NCBI GenBank assembly: GCA_910579775.1
Contig: CAJTUE010000002.1
Span: forward strand, 124,001 to 188,000
Direction of reading: 5' to 3'
Length of the DNA: 64,000 nucleotides
DNA from: an uncultured Oscillospiraceae bacterium
GTDB taxonomy: Bacteria; Bacillota; Clostridia; Oscillospirales; Oscillospiraceae
Shown: one piece after another, positions 34,896 to 42,459 of the stretch
How positions within the stretch are numbered: the stretch's first letter is position 1
Layout of the letters: each line of letters starts with the position of its first letter
Position numbers and translations under genes: made by a program
Notes under the pieces: generated by a model
Databases searched by the model: none
What the model was told of the DNA's origin: nothing
What the model saw: only the letters and a program-made list of their open reading frames with translations

Positions 34896-35606
34896 TTAGA
34901 TGACCTTCAGCATCTTCAGCACCGCTAGCACGGCGATCACCAAAACCACCAGGGAAACGGCCAGGGGTACATAGCTGAACCTGCGCGCTTCCCCGTCGCC
35001 CTGGGTCTTGCTGGGCGCCACCAGGCCGATCTTCCGCAGGGCCTTGGACACCGGCGGATAGAGGATCATCAGCAGCGCAGCGTTCAGCGCCCCCTTCACC
35101 AGGTTGAACACCGCGATTATGGGCATCAGCTCCACCACCGACGCCCGGGGCATCCCAAAGTACATGGGGGTGACGATGTAGTTGAACACGATCATCCCCA
35201 GCAGGCGGAACACCACGCCCACGCAAAGGCCGATCACCGCGCCGGAAGTCTTACCTTTGTGACGGTAGATGATCACCGCCGGGCAGATGAGCAAGACTGT
35301 GGACAGCACGTTCATCACAAAGCCGTACCACCCGGTGGTACTGAGGGTGATGGCCTCGATAAACGCCTCCACCACGATCATCATCACCGCCGCCGCGGGC
35401 CCAAAGAGGAATCCGCCGATGCCGATGACGGCGTCGATAACGTCCAGGCTCAGAAAGCCGCCTACCTTGGGGATGAATAGCTTGCACACCGCCATGGCGG
35501 CGTAGGCCAGAGCCACCAGCATAGACATAGTGGTCAAGGTGCGGACGTCGAACAGGGTGTAACGGTCGGGCTTGGATGAAAACTTGCGCGGCTCGAAATC
35601 GGACAT
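34896..35606 (-). CDS. ribU: Riboflavin ECF-transporter S component
   Basis: Membrane protein of about 236 residues with five to six helices from residue 25 on, including GGFLFGPAAAVMMIVVEA, then a basic tail. The fold and length fit ECF S components, and the FMN riboswitch directly upstream identifies riboflavin as the substrate. It would use the EcfA1A2T module at 13825-16364. The ATG at 35606 has an AAAGGAGC site. Confidence 0.9.
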   Translation of the reverse strand: MSDFEPRKFSSKPDRYTLFDVRTLTTMSMLVALAYAAMAVCKLFIPKVGGFLSLDVIDAVIGIGGFLFGPAAAVMMIVVEAFIEAITLSTTGWYGFVMNVLSTVLLICPAVIIYRHKGKTSGAVIGLCVGVVFRLLGMIVFNYIVTPMYFGMPRASVVELMPIIAVFNLVKGALNAALLMILYPPVSKALRKIGLVAPSKTQGDGEARRFSYVPLAVSLVVLVIAVLAVLKMLKVI

Positions 35607-35623
35607 AACAAACAGCTCCTTTG

Positions 35624-35664
35624 AAAAAAGTAACACCTGAAAGACTATGTCCTTCAGGTGTTAC
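35624..35664 (-). terminator. Expression-platform terminator of the FMN riboswitch
   Basis: A 12-base stem (GTAACACCTGAA, 35630-35641, with 35653-35664), followed on the minus strand by six T, just before the ribU ribosome site. FMN binding would favour this terminator. Confidence 0.88.
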
Positions 35665-35692
35665 ACAAAAAAGCCACACTTTCGCGCAACAC

Positions 35693-35803
35693 ATCTTCTT
35701 CCATCCAGACTGTAACTGTCGGTCCCGGAGTTTCACCGGGTCAACCCAAAGGCTCGCGGACTATACCGCCGGTGGGGACTTGCACCCCGCCCTGAAGACA
35801 CGC
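35693..35803 (-). promoter_or_regulatory. FMN riboswitch (RFN element)
   Basis: Read on the minus strand it contains the nearly invariant RFN segments: GGCGGGGTGCAAGTCCCCAC, CGGCGGTATAGTCCGCGAGC, GGTTGACCCGGTGAAACTCC and CGACAGTTACAGTCTGGATG, in the right order. It controls ribU through the downstream terminator. Confidence 0.97.
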
Positions 35804-35824
35804 TGTTCAGTTGTTCTGCCAATA

Positions 35825-35852
35825 ATTATAGCACGCTGTTTTAAAAATGCAA
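35825..35852 (-). promoter_or_regulatory. Promoter of the FMN riboswitch-ribU unit
   Basis: On the minus strand: TTGCAT (35847-35852), 16 bases, TATAAT (35825-35830). Confidence 0.7.
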
Positions 35853-35865
35853 GATGGAATTTTCC

Positions 35866-36735
35866 TTACAGGCTCTGGGCCTTCTCCCGGAGGAATCTCT
35901 TGAGCCACTCCCCTGTCTCGGGATGCTCCAGAGAGAAATCGATGGTGGCCTCCAAAAATCCCTTGAGGTTGCCGGTGTCGTACCGCTTTCCCTCAAAATC
36001 CACCGCCACCATATCCTCCTGCTTGCACAGCTGGCCCAAGCCGTCGGTGAGCTGGATCTCGCCCCCGTAGCCTGGCTTCAGGTTCTCCAGAATGTCAAAG
36101 ATACCGGAGGTCAGCACATACCGGCCCAAAATGGCGTAGTTGGAAAAGATTTGCTCCAAACGGGGCTTTTCCACCACGTCGGACACGCGGAACACCCGCT
36201 CCTCCAGCGGCTCCACCTTCACCGAGCAATATTTGCTGATGGCCGCCGTGGCCACCTGCTGAACCCCCACCGTGGAGGCGTTATACCGCTCTGCCGCCTC
36301 GATCAGCTGGGCGGTCACCGACTTCTCCGCGCGCATGATGTCGTCGCCCAGCAGCACGGCGAAGGGCTCGTCTCCCACAAAGCGCTTGGCCCGCCAAATG
36401 GCGTGGCCCAGGCCCCGGGTCTCCTTCTGACGCACATAGAAGATGTTGGCCAGATCGGCGGCGCGGCGCACCTCCGCCAGCTCCCGGTCCTTCCCCGCCT
36501 GGTTGAGGCGGGTCTCCAGCTCGGGATAGTAGTCGAAGTAGTCGTCCATAGCGGACTTGGCCCGGTTGGTGACGATCAGGATATCCTCAATCCCCGCCGC
36601 CGCGGCCTCTTCAATAAGGTATTGAATGGCGGGCTTGTCCACCAGGGGCAACATCTCCTTGGGGACGGTTTTGGTTGCGGGGAGCATCCGGGTACCCAGC
36701 CCCGCGGCGGGGATCACGGCTTTACGGACCTTCAT
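35866..36735 (-). CDS. galU: UTP-glucose-1-phosphate uridylyltransferase
   Basis: Makes UDP-glucose for glycolipids and cell-wall polymers. The 289-residue protein starts with the nucleotide-binding AAGLGTRMLPATK (10-22), has VDKPAIQYLIEEA near 32-44 and GYGGEIQLTDGL near 217-228. The length is typical of bacterial GalU. It lies 13 bases after queT and may be cotranscribed with it. Confidence 0.95.
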   Translation of the reverse strand: MKVRKAVIPAAGLGTRMLPATKTVPKEMLPLVDKPAIQYLIEEAAAAGIEDILIVTNRAKSAMDDYFDYYPELETRLNQAGKDRELAEVRRAADLANIFYVRQKETRGLGHAIWRAKRFVGDEPFAVLLGDDIMRAEKSVTAQLIEAAERYNASTVGVQQVATAAISKYCSVKVEPLEERVFRVSDVVEKPRLEQIFSNYAILGRYVLTSGIFDILENLKPGYGGEIQLTDGLGQLCKQEDMVAVDFEGKRYDTGNLKGFLEATIDFSLEHPETGEWLKRFLREKAQSL

Positions 36736-36748
36736 AGGAAGTCACCTC

Positions 36749-37279
36749 TCACTTGATCGTTCGCAGACGCTCCTGCGGGATCATGGTTTGGAAGTAGCCC
36801 ACCTTGGGCAGAACGGCCAAAAGCAACAGGCCCAGGACCGCGCACACACCAAGCTCCCCTACCCCTACGCTCAGCCCATTGACCAGCCAGGCCATGGGGA
36901 AGGCGGCGGTAAACCCATTGGCCTCCGCCAATCCGATGGTAAAGCCCACCAAGACGGTATTGCAAACCACCGGGGGCAAGGGCGCGAGCCACTTAGTCTT
37001 GACCTTGCTGGTCCAGATCGCGGCAATCAGGGTCGCCGCCGAGCCCACCACAATATCCAGTGGACCGTAGGGGGAAAGCAGATTGACAATGAGACATCCC
37101 ACAAACAGTCCGGGGACTGTCGCCGGAAACAGAAACGGCAGTACCGTCAATGCCTCTGCAAAGCGAAACTGGATGGGGCCAAAGGTCAGGCCAAAGATGT
37201 TGCCAAAGTATCCCATTACAGCGTAGAGCGCGGCCACCATCGCCGCCAGGGTCAGGTCTCGGACAGAGAATTTGCGCAT
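36749..37279 (-). CDS. queT: QueT-family transporter (queuosine precursor ECF S component)
   Basis: A 176-residue membrane protein with five to six helices. The block FGPIQFRFAEALTVLPFLFP near 40-59 and SPYGPLDIVVGSAATL near 75-90 match the QueT family, which imports preQ1 or a related precursor via the ECF energising module. The ATG at 37279 follows GGAGG with an eight-base gap. Its leader folds into a pseudoknot, consistent with a preQ1-type riboswitch. Confidence 0.87.
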   Translation of the reverse strand: MRKFSVRDLTLAAMVAALYAVMGYFGNIFGLTFGPIQFRFAEALTVLPFLFPATVPGLFVGCLIVNLLSPYGPLDIVVGSAATLIAAIWTSKVKTKWLAPLPPVVCNTVLVGFTIGLAEANGFTAAFPMAWLVNGLSVGVGELGVCAVLGLLLLAVLPKVGYFQTMIPQERLRTIK

Positions 37280-37311
37280 AATAAAAACCTCCATTTTTTG
37301 TTTAGAGTACC

Positions 37312-37411
37312 CGCGCCGGGCACAAAGGCAAAGGTCCCTTCCCGGAGGGCAAGGCGCGTCCCCCTCCGGCGGCTCTCACTCCGCCTCTTGGACTGGGTGT
37401 GGAAACCAGTC
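37312..37411 (-). promoter_or_regulatory. Structured queT leader with pseudoknot (candidate preQ1 riboswitch)
   Basis: On the minus strand, a 5' hairpin GACTGG/CCAGTC (37391-37411) is followed by an eight-base hairpin CCGGAGGG/CCCTCCGG (37342-37349 with 37362-37369). Its loop contains CGCGCC (37353-37358), perfectly complementary to GGCGCG 36 bases downstream (37312-37317): an H-type pseudoknot. queT genes of Ruminococcaceae are known targets of preQ1-III riboswitches, which are long-range pseudoknots. I could not match the class consensus base by base. Confidence 0.45.
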
Positions 37412-37417
37412 ATCAGC

Positions 37418-37446
37418 ATTGTATCATACAAGACCCCATTTTGCAA
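37418..37446 (-). promoter_or_regulatory. Promoter of the queT leader
   Basis: On the minus strand: TTGCAA (37441-37446), 17 bases, TACAAT (37418-37423); transcription would begin at the first leader hairpin. Confidence 0.68.
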
Positions 37447-37454
37447 GATAGTGT

Positions 37455-37491
37455 CCAAAAAGAACGGACCGGACAAAATGCCCGGTCCGTT
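37455..37491 (-). terminator. Terminator after the MATE transporter gene
   Basis: A ten-base stem AACGGACCGG (37463-37472 with 37482-37491), followed by CTTTTTGG on the minus strand. Confidence 0.82.
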
Positions 37492-38833
37492 ACAGCTTCC
37501 ATGTAAACAAGCGGTCCCGCCGCAGAAAATAGTAGGCCGCGCCGATCCCGTCGGCTAGCAGCCATCCAATGGGCACCGACCACCAGATTCCCACCACGCC
37601 GATGGTGGGAACTGCGGACAGGAGATACGCCAGCAGCACCCGCGTGCCCAGAGAGGCCACCGTCAGCACCACCGACATGCCTGGCTTGCCCAGGGCACGG
37701 TACAGTCCATAGAGCAGGAACAAACAGCCGATCCCGGCATAAAAGCCCCCTTCAATACGCAGGTACCGCACACCCTCCACCACGATGGCCCTCTCCCCCG
37801 GCTCAGTGAACAGGCCCATCAGCGGCCCGGCAAAGACCCAGACCAGAACGGACACCGCCATACTGAACCCAATGGCAGTCACCACCGCTCCTTTCAGTCC
37901 CTTCTCAATGCGCTCCTTTTCCCGCGCGCCGTAGTTCTGAGCGATGAAGGTGGAAAAGGCGTTGCCAAAGTCCTGCACCGGCATGTAGGCAAAGGCGTCG
38001 ATCTTCACCGCCGCCGCGAAGGCCGCCATTACCGTAGGACCAAAGCTGTTCACCAGCCCCTGCACCATCAAAATGCCAAGGTTCATCACCGACTGCTGTA
38101 CGCAGGTGAGCACGGAAAACCCGCCGATCTCCCTGACTCTGTGCCAGTGGAGCTTCAGCCGCCCCCGCAGCCCCCGCCAAGGCTTGGCCCACAGCATGGT
38201 GTAGGCGGCAATCCCCAGGCCGGACAGGTATTGGGCGATGACCGTCGCCTCCGCGGCCCCCGCGACGCCCCGCTTTAATCCCAGCACGAACCACAAGTCC
38301 AGCGCGATATTCATCGCGGCGGAGACCCCCAAAAACACCAGGGGGATGACGGAGTTACCCACCGAGCGCAAAAAAGAGGCAAAGTAATTATAAAGGAACG
38401 TGGCCACGATCCCCCAAAAGATCACCGCCAGGTATTCCCGCATCAGCGGCCACACCTCTTCCGGCACCCGTAAAAACACCCGAATGCCGTCCAAGGCCGC
38501 AAAGGCCGCCAGGTTCAGCGTCACGGTCAACGCGCCCACCAGCGCAAAGGAGGCGCACACGCTCTCCCCCAGCGCCTCCCCGTCCTTCTGTCCATAACGG
38601 ATGGAAAACACCGCCCCGCTCCCCATACAGAGCCCCAGCAAAATGGATGTCAGGAAGGCCATCAGGGTAAAGGAAGACCCCACCGCCGCCAAAGCGTTTT
38701 GGCCCAGATACTTCCCTACAATCAAAGTATCGGCAATGTTGTAGCACTGCTGCAGCAGATCCCCCGCGATCATAGGCAGGGCAAAGCGCAGCATAGAGCC
38801 CATTACCGTCCCTTTTGTCAAGTCACGGTCCAT
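37490..38833 (-). CDS. MATE-family multidrug/metabolite exporter
   Basis: Twelve-helix cation-coupled exporter, 447 residues. The N-terminal block ALPMIAGDLLQQCYNIADTLIVGKYLG (spanning 18-44) is the family signature, with the two six-helix halves related to each other. The exported compound cannot be predicted. The start is supported by a short gap to the XRE gene upstream (12 bases), suggesting that regulator and exporter are cotranscribed. Confidence 0.9.
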   Translation of the reverse strand: MDRDLTKGTVMGSMLRFALPMIAGDLLQQCYNIADTLIVGKYLGQNALAAVGSSFTLMAFLTSILLGLCMGSGAVFSIRYGQKDGEALGESVCASFALVGALTVTLNLAAFAALDGIRVFLRVPEEVWPLMREYLAVIFWGIVATFLYNYFASFLRSVGNSVIPLVFLGVSAAMNIALDLWFVLGLKRGVAGAAEATVIAQYLSGLGIAAYTMLWAKPWRGLRGRLKLHWHRVREIGGFSVLTCVQQSVMNLGILMVQGLVNSFGPTVMAAFAAAVKIDAFAYMPVQDFGNAFSTFIAQNYGAREKERIEKGLKGAVVTAIGFSMAVSVLVWVFAGPLMGLFTEPGERAIVVEGVRYLRIEGGFYAGIGCLFLLYGLYRALGKPGMSVVLTVASLGTRVLLAYLLSAVPTIGVVGIWWSVPIGWLLADGIGAAYYFLRRDRLFTWKL

Positions 38834-38845
38834 TGGTATCCTCTT

Positions 38846-39178
38846 CTATTTTTTCTGGTTTTGTTTGAGCATAAAGTCTACCATTTGTTCGATCAGTTCT
38901 TTTTGATTTTCGGAAAGGCTGCGAAATCGGTCCAACAAAGCACGTTCATCAACGGAGACCATGTAGGGCTGATGGGGGTCCTCTGCCAGGCCGAAAAGAT
39001 AGTCTGTCGTCACCTGAAAGTATTGAGCGAACGCAATTAAAAGCTCATAAGGGACGGTACGCTTTCCGTTCAGATAATTCCCTAGGCAGTTCTCGCTCAC
39101 TCCAAAATATTCGGCCAGCGTCCGGACCTTTTTGTCGCTGTCCGTTTGGATCTCCTTCATTCGCTCGTGAAGCATCAT
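38846..39178 (-). CDS. XRE-family transcriptional regulator
   Basis: 110 residues with an N-terminal Cro/CI helix-turn-helix (VRTLAEYFGVSENCLGNYLNGKRTVP, spanning residues 18-43) and a C-terminal helical segment that may dimerise. Upstream lies a ten-base inverted repeat, a likely operator for autoregulation. It probably controls the downstream MATE exporter. GGTGAGGTGA precedes the ATG-ATG start. Confidence 0.85.
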   Translation of the reverse strand: MMLHERMKEIQTDSDKKVRTLAEYFGVSENCLGNYLNGKRTVPYELLIAFAQYFQVTTDYLFGLAEDPHQPYMVSVDERALLDRFRSLSENQKELIEQMVDFMLKQNQKK

Positions 39179-39206
39179 GTCGTATCACCTCACCAGCTAT
39201 AATGAA

Positions 39207-39243
39207 CGATTTGTGTGTCAATATGTTAAAACTACACAAATCG
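39207..39243. promoter_or_regulatory. Inverted-repeat operator of the XRE regulator
   Basis: CGATTTGTGT (39207-39216) and its exact complement ACACAAATCG (39234-39243) are separated by 17 bases, 28 bases upstream of the regulator start. A third, imperfect half-site AACGTTTTGTGG lies near 39288-39299. The surrounding DNA is AT-rich, unlike its neighbours. Confidence 0.6.
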
Positions 39244-39307
39244 AATTTTATATATTTCATTCGACACGATTCGACTGAAAAACTAAACGTTTTGTGGTAT
39301 TATCTCA

Positions 39308-39343
39308 AAAGAAAGGGCGCCGCCCCTTCGGACGACGCCCTTT
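39308..39343 (-). terminator. Terminator of gap
   Basis: AAAGGGCG (39312-39319) pairs with CGCCCTTT (39336-39343), and TTTCTTTTG follows on the minus strand. Confidence 0.8.
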
Positions 39344-39362
39344 GAAAAACCACGAAGGAGAA

Positions 39363-40373
39363 TTACTTGTGGTCCACCTTGTACATATGCTCGATGAGCT
39401 CCAGAACCTTGTTGGAGTAGCCCATCTCATTGTCGTACCAGGACACGACCTTCACAAAGGTGTCCGTCAAAGCGATGCCGGCCTTGGCGTCGAAGATGGA
39501 GGTGCGGGCGTCACCCAAAAAGTCGCTGGAGACAACGGCCTCGTCAGTGTAGCCCAGAATGCCCTTCAGCTCGCCCTCGGAAGCCTTCTTCATGGCGGCG
39601 CAGATCTCGTCATAGGTGGCGGGCTTGGCCAGGTTGACGGTCAGGTCTACCACGGACACGTCCAGGGTGGGAACACGCATGGACATACCGGTCAGCTTGC
39701 CGTTCAGAGCGGGAATGACCTTGCCCACGGCCTTGGCGGCGCCGGTGGAGGAGGGAATGATGTTGCCAGAGGCAGCACGGCCACCGCGCCAATCCTTCAT
39801 GGAGGGACCGTCAACGGTCTTCTGGGTGGCGGTGGTGGAGTGGACGGTAGTCATCAAACCGTCGGTGATGCCGAAGTTGTCGTTCAGCACCTTGGCGATG
39901 GGCGCCAGGCAGTTGGTGGTGCAGGAGGCGTTGGAGACAAACTGCATGTCGGGGGTGTAGGCGTCCAGGTTCACGCCGCAGACAAACATAGGAGTGTCGT
40001 CCTTGGAGGGAGCGGACATGACCACCTTCTTGGCGCCGGCGGTGATGTGGGCCTGAGCCTTCTCCTTGGTGAGGAAGAGGCCGGTGGACTCAATGACGTA
40101 CTCGGCGTCCAACTTGCCCCAGGGAATGTTGGCCGGGTCACGCTCGGCAAAGATGGGGATCTTCTTGCCGTTGACGATGATGTGGCTCTCGTCGGAGGCG
40201 ACCTCACCCTTGAACTGGCCGTGCATGGTGTCGTACTTCAGCATGTAAGCCAAGTAATCAGCGGGACAAAGATCGTTAATGCCCACGATCTCGATGTCGG
40301 GATGATTGACGGTGGCGCGGAACACCATCCGGCCGATGCGGCCAAAGCCATTGATGCCAACTTTGATGCTCAT
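39363..40373 (-). CDS. gap: Glyceraldehyde-3-phosphate dehydrogenase
   Basis: Glycolytic NAD-dependent enzyme. The Rossmann motif GINGFGRIGR is at residues 7-16, the catalytic cysteine C151 in SNASCTTNCLAP and the HSTTATQKTVDGPS block near 178-191 are present. 336 residues. The ATG at 40373 gives the canonical N-terminus; the longer frame adds a non-homologous extension. It stands alone with its own terminator, and the strong codon bias fits high expression. Confidence 0.96.
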   Translation of the reverse strand: MSIKVGINGFGRIGRMVFRATVNHPDIEIVGINDLCPADYLAYMLKYDTMHGQFKGEVASDESHIIVNGKKIPIFAERDPANIPWGKLDAEYVIESTGLFLTKEKAQAHITAGAKKVVMSAPSKDDTPMFVCGVNLDAYTPDMQFVSNASCTTNCLAPIAKVLNDNFGITDGLMTTVHSTTATQKTVDGPSMKDWRGGRAASGNIIPSSTGAAKAVGKVIPALNGKLTGMSMRVPTLDVSVVDLTVNLAKPATYDEICAAMKKASEGELKGILGYTDEAVVSSDFLGDARTSIFDAKAGIALTDTFVKVVSWYDNEMGYSNKVLELIEHMYKVDHK

Positions 40374-40559
40374 TGTTCCATTACTCCTTTTCAAAATCGG
40401 TATAGGTGGGACTTTTGCACAATCATCATAGCACATTTTCCGCCGTTTGAAAAGACTTTCCTTTGTGCGGTTTTTAACAAATTTGACTGGCTGATTCCGT
40501 CAATATTGTCCAACTTTTCTTGGGCGTTTTTCTTTTTCGATGCCTTTCGACTTTTCGAC

Positions 40560-40588
40560 TTGAATCTACCTCTAAAATTTGGTATAGT
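40560..40588 (+). promoter_or_regulatory. Promoter of the HATPase protein gene
   Basis: TTGAAT (40560-40565), 17 bases, TATAGT (40583-40588), about 64 bases before the start codon. Confidence 0.6.
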
Positions 40589-40651
40589 AACAGAAAGTAC
40601 GCTTGTGGCATACTATTACTAACAGATACAGTTGATATGGAGGTGGCCGCT

Positions 40652-41689
40652 GTGGATGGATCGCAATTCAAGTCCTGCTATGAACTTTTCCCGGATCCAC
40701 TATTGCTCCAGACACCAGAGGGCACATGGCTCACCAACCCCGCGGCGGACGCGCTTGGTCTGTCTCAGACCGATCTGGACCGGCTGAGCGAATGGGATGG
40801 CAGTTCTCCCATCTGGCTGTCCAGACAGTTTTTCTATGTGCAGGGCCACCGCACGGCCGACGGGCTTTTTTTGTTGCTTGTAGCTGACTCCTTTCTCTCC
40901 TCCACCACCGACAATCTCTCCAGCCAACTGCGCCAGACCTTGTCTCAGGCCTTCAACAGCCTCGCTCTTCTCAAGGAGAGTCTGACAAGCGATACGTCGC
41001 CCGCCATACAGGGGTGGATATCCGGCCTCACGCAGGCCCTCTTTCGTATCTTCCGTATGGCTACGGAGCTGGAGCACTCTACGGCAAACGAGCTGTCTCG
41101 CCACAAGTCCTGCCTGGACCTTACCCAGTGGCTGGACAGCTTGACCACGGAGCTGCGGTATTGGTGTCCCGCAAGCGACAAGGTCACGCTCCGCGCGGAG
41201 CTTCCCTCCGCTCCCCTGGCCGCTATGGCGAATTACACCCTGCTGGACTATCTGGTGACCCATCTGGTCTCCAACGCCATTAAGGCCGCTTCCGGCCAAG
41301 AAGCGGAGATCGTTCTGAGCCTGAAAAAGAACGCGGACCAGGCGGTCCTTACCATCCACTGCAACGCGGACGCTTTCTCTCCCGAGGTCTTGACCGACCC
41401 CTTGTGGAATCAGCCTACCCGCCTTCTTCCCGGGCGCGGACTGGGCCTGGGGGTGCCCATTACCCAGCGCATCGCCGCGCTCCACGGCGGCACTCTCATG
41501 GCCTCCCACACCAAGGATGGCTCTCAGATCACCTTGTCCCTTCCTACAGCCATTCCTGAAGGCTACCTAGCTTCCCCTGCTCTGCGGCCTAATATCATCG
41601 ATGAATTTTCTCCGGTCCGTGTGGTCCTCTCCGACGCCCTTTCCGTAGACGCTTTCCATCCCCACTATCTCACTCGATCGAACAAATGA
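40652..41689 (+). CDS. Orphan histidine-kinase-like protein
   Basis: Soluble protein of 345 residues with a C-terminal GHKL ATPase domain: N-box HLVSNAIKAASG near 212-223 and G-boxes GRGLGLGVPITQRIAALHGG near 267-286. The N-terminal ~85 residues look like a small PAS-type sensor. The central helical region has no convincing H-box, no membrane helix is present and no response regulator is adjacent, so it may not be a conventional kinase. I chose GTG at 40652, eight bases after GGAGG; the longer frame reaches into the promoter. Confidence 0.72.
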   Translation: MDGSQFKSCYELFPDPLLLQTPEGTWLTNPAADALGLSQTDLDRLSEWDGSSPIWLSRQFFYVQGHRTADGLFLLLVADSFLSSTTDNLSSQLRQTLSQAFNSLALLKESLTSDTSPAIQGWISGLTQALFRIFRMATELEHSTANELSRHKSCLDLTQWLDSLTTELRYWCPASDKVTLRAELPSAPLAAMANYTLLDYLVTHLVSNAIKAASGQEAEIVLSLKKNADQAVLTIHCNADAFSPEVLTDPLWNQPTRLLPGRGLGLGVPITQRIAALHGGTLMASHTKDGSQITLSLPTAIPEGYLASPALRPNIIDEFSPVRVVLSDALSVDAFHPHYLTRSNK

Positions 41690-41798
41690 CTCTTAAAGCC
41701 AAAAGAACGTCCGCCGACTCTGAACAGGTCCAGCAAAAACGGACAATAGACAAAAAGCCCCCCATGTAGGAAAATAAGACTACATGGGGGGTTATCAT

Positions 41799-42116
41799 AT
41801 GAAAAAGCGAAAGTACACGCAAATGAAGGCAATAGAGCAAGAGATAGAAAGGATGCACATGGAAGGAGCAACGAGCAGGGAAATAGGGGAACAGTTTGGA
41901 TTGGAAAAAGAGCAAATACATAATTGGATCAGCCGGTATAATCGGAAACAACGTCAATTGATGGCAGGAAAAGAATTGCGTCCTAAAGGCCGTCCACGCA
42001 AAGACGGACAGTCACCGCATCAAGACGAAACAACAGAGCTAAAACGGTTGCGAATGGAAAACCAACTGTTGCGGGATTTTCTGCGTTCCATAGAAAGGGG
42101 GTCGGGCCAAGATTGA
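41799..42116 (+). CDS. IS3-family OrfA, helix-turn-helix protein
   Basis: 105 residues; HTH segment SREIGEQFGLEKEQIHNWIS near residues 27-46 and a C-terminal leucine-zipper-like ELKRLRMENQLLRDFL, as in IS3 OrfA proteins. The stop overlaps the orfB frame, where a programmed -1 frameshift would normally make the transposase. The ATG at 41799 follows a G-rich site inside the guard hairpin. Confidence 0.8.
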   Translation: MKKRKYTQMKAIEQEIERMHMEGATSREIGEQFGLEKEQIHNWISRYNRKQRQLMAGKELRPKGRPRKDGQSPHQDETTELKRLRMENQLLRDFLRSIERGSGQD

Positions 42117-42426
42117 AATATCATATCATCTATTCACACCGGAGGGACTATCCGGTATCTGTTATGTGTTCATTCTTCGGAGTCTCCAGAAGTGGCTACT
42201 ATTATGAAAATCTGCTTGACCGGAACTTCCATGCAGACAAACCCAATGCCAAGTGGGTCACAGACTTTCGTATATCCATAACCAGCGAGGGCATTCTCTA
42301 CTTATCTATGATCCGGGATCTCTATGACAACAGCATTGTGGCCTACAAGACGCCGCTCTGCTTAAAACTCAATATTTTCCTACCTAGGGTCTTTTTTGTG
42401 CTGTCCGCACAATCTGGGGCAGTTCA
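42113..42426 (+). pseudogene. IS3-family OrfB transposase, doubly truncated
   Basis: Starts like OrfB (MCSFFGVSRSGYY) and then jumps to LLDRNFHADKPNAKWVTD, the beginning of the DDE catalytic domain with its first Asp, missing roughly 70 residues between. After NSIVAYKT the rest of the domain, including the second Asp and the Glu, is absent and the frame runs into the right terminal repeat. It is non-functional. Confidence 0.82.
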
Positions 42427-42459
42427 ACTCCGGCGGACGTTCTTTTTTCTCAATTTCTT

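Larger units (their letters stand above)
41721..42426 (+). mobile_element. IS3-family relic (706 bp, internally deleted)
   Basis: The ends are TGAAC...GTTCA imperfect inverted repeats; over about 55 bases they share TGAAC, CCAG, CGGACA, ACAAAAA and GTAGGAAAAT blocks. A 4-bp target duplication ACTC borders it (41717-41720, 42427-42430). It carries an intact orfA-like gene and an orfB that lost its middle and end, so it cannot move by itself. A 12-base hairpin (41758-41769 with 41780-41791) shields orfA from outside transcription. The AT-richer codon use is unlike its neighbours. Confidence 0.85.
41701..42446. repeat. Terminator hairpin split by the IS insertion
   Basis: The arms AAAAGAACGTCCGCCG (41701-41716) and its exact complement (42431-42446) flank the IS relic. 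Each is followed or preceded by the same ACTC. Removing the element with one ACTC gives a 16-base stem with an ACTC loop and a T6 run (42443-42448): a bidirectional terminator between the HATPase gene and the LCP gene. Now the arms are 714 bases apart. Confidence 0.8.
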
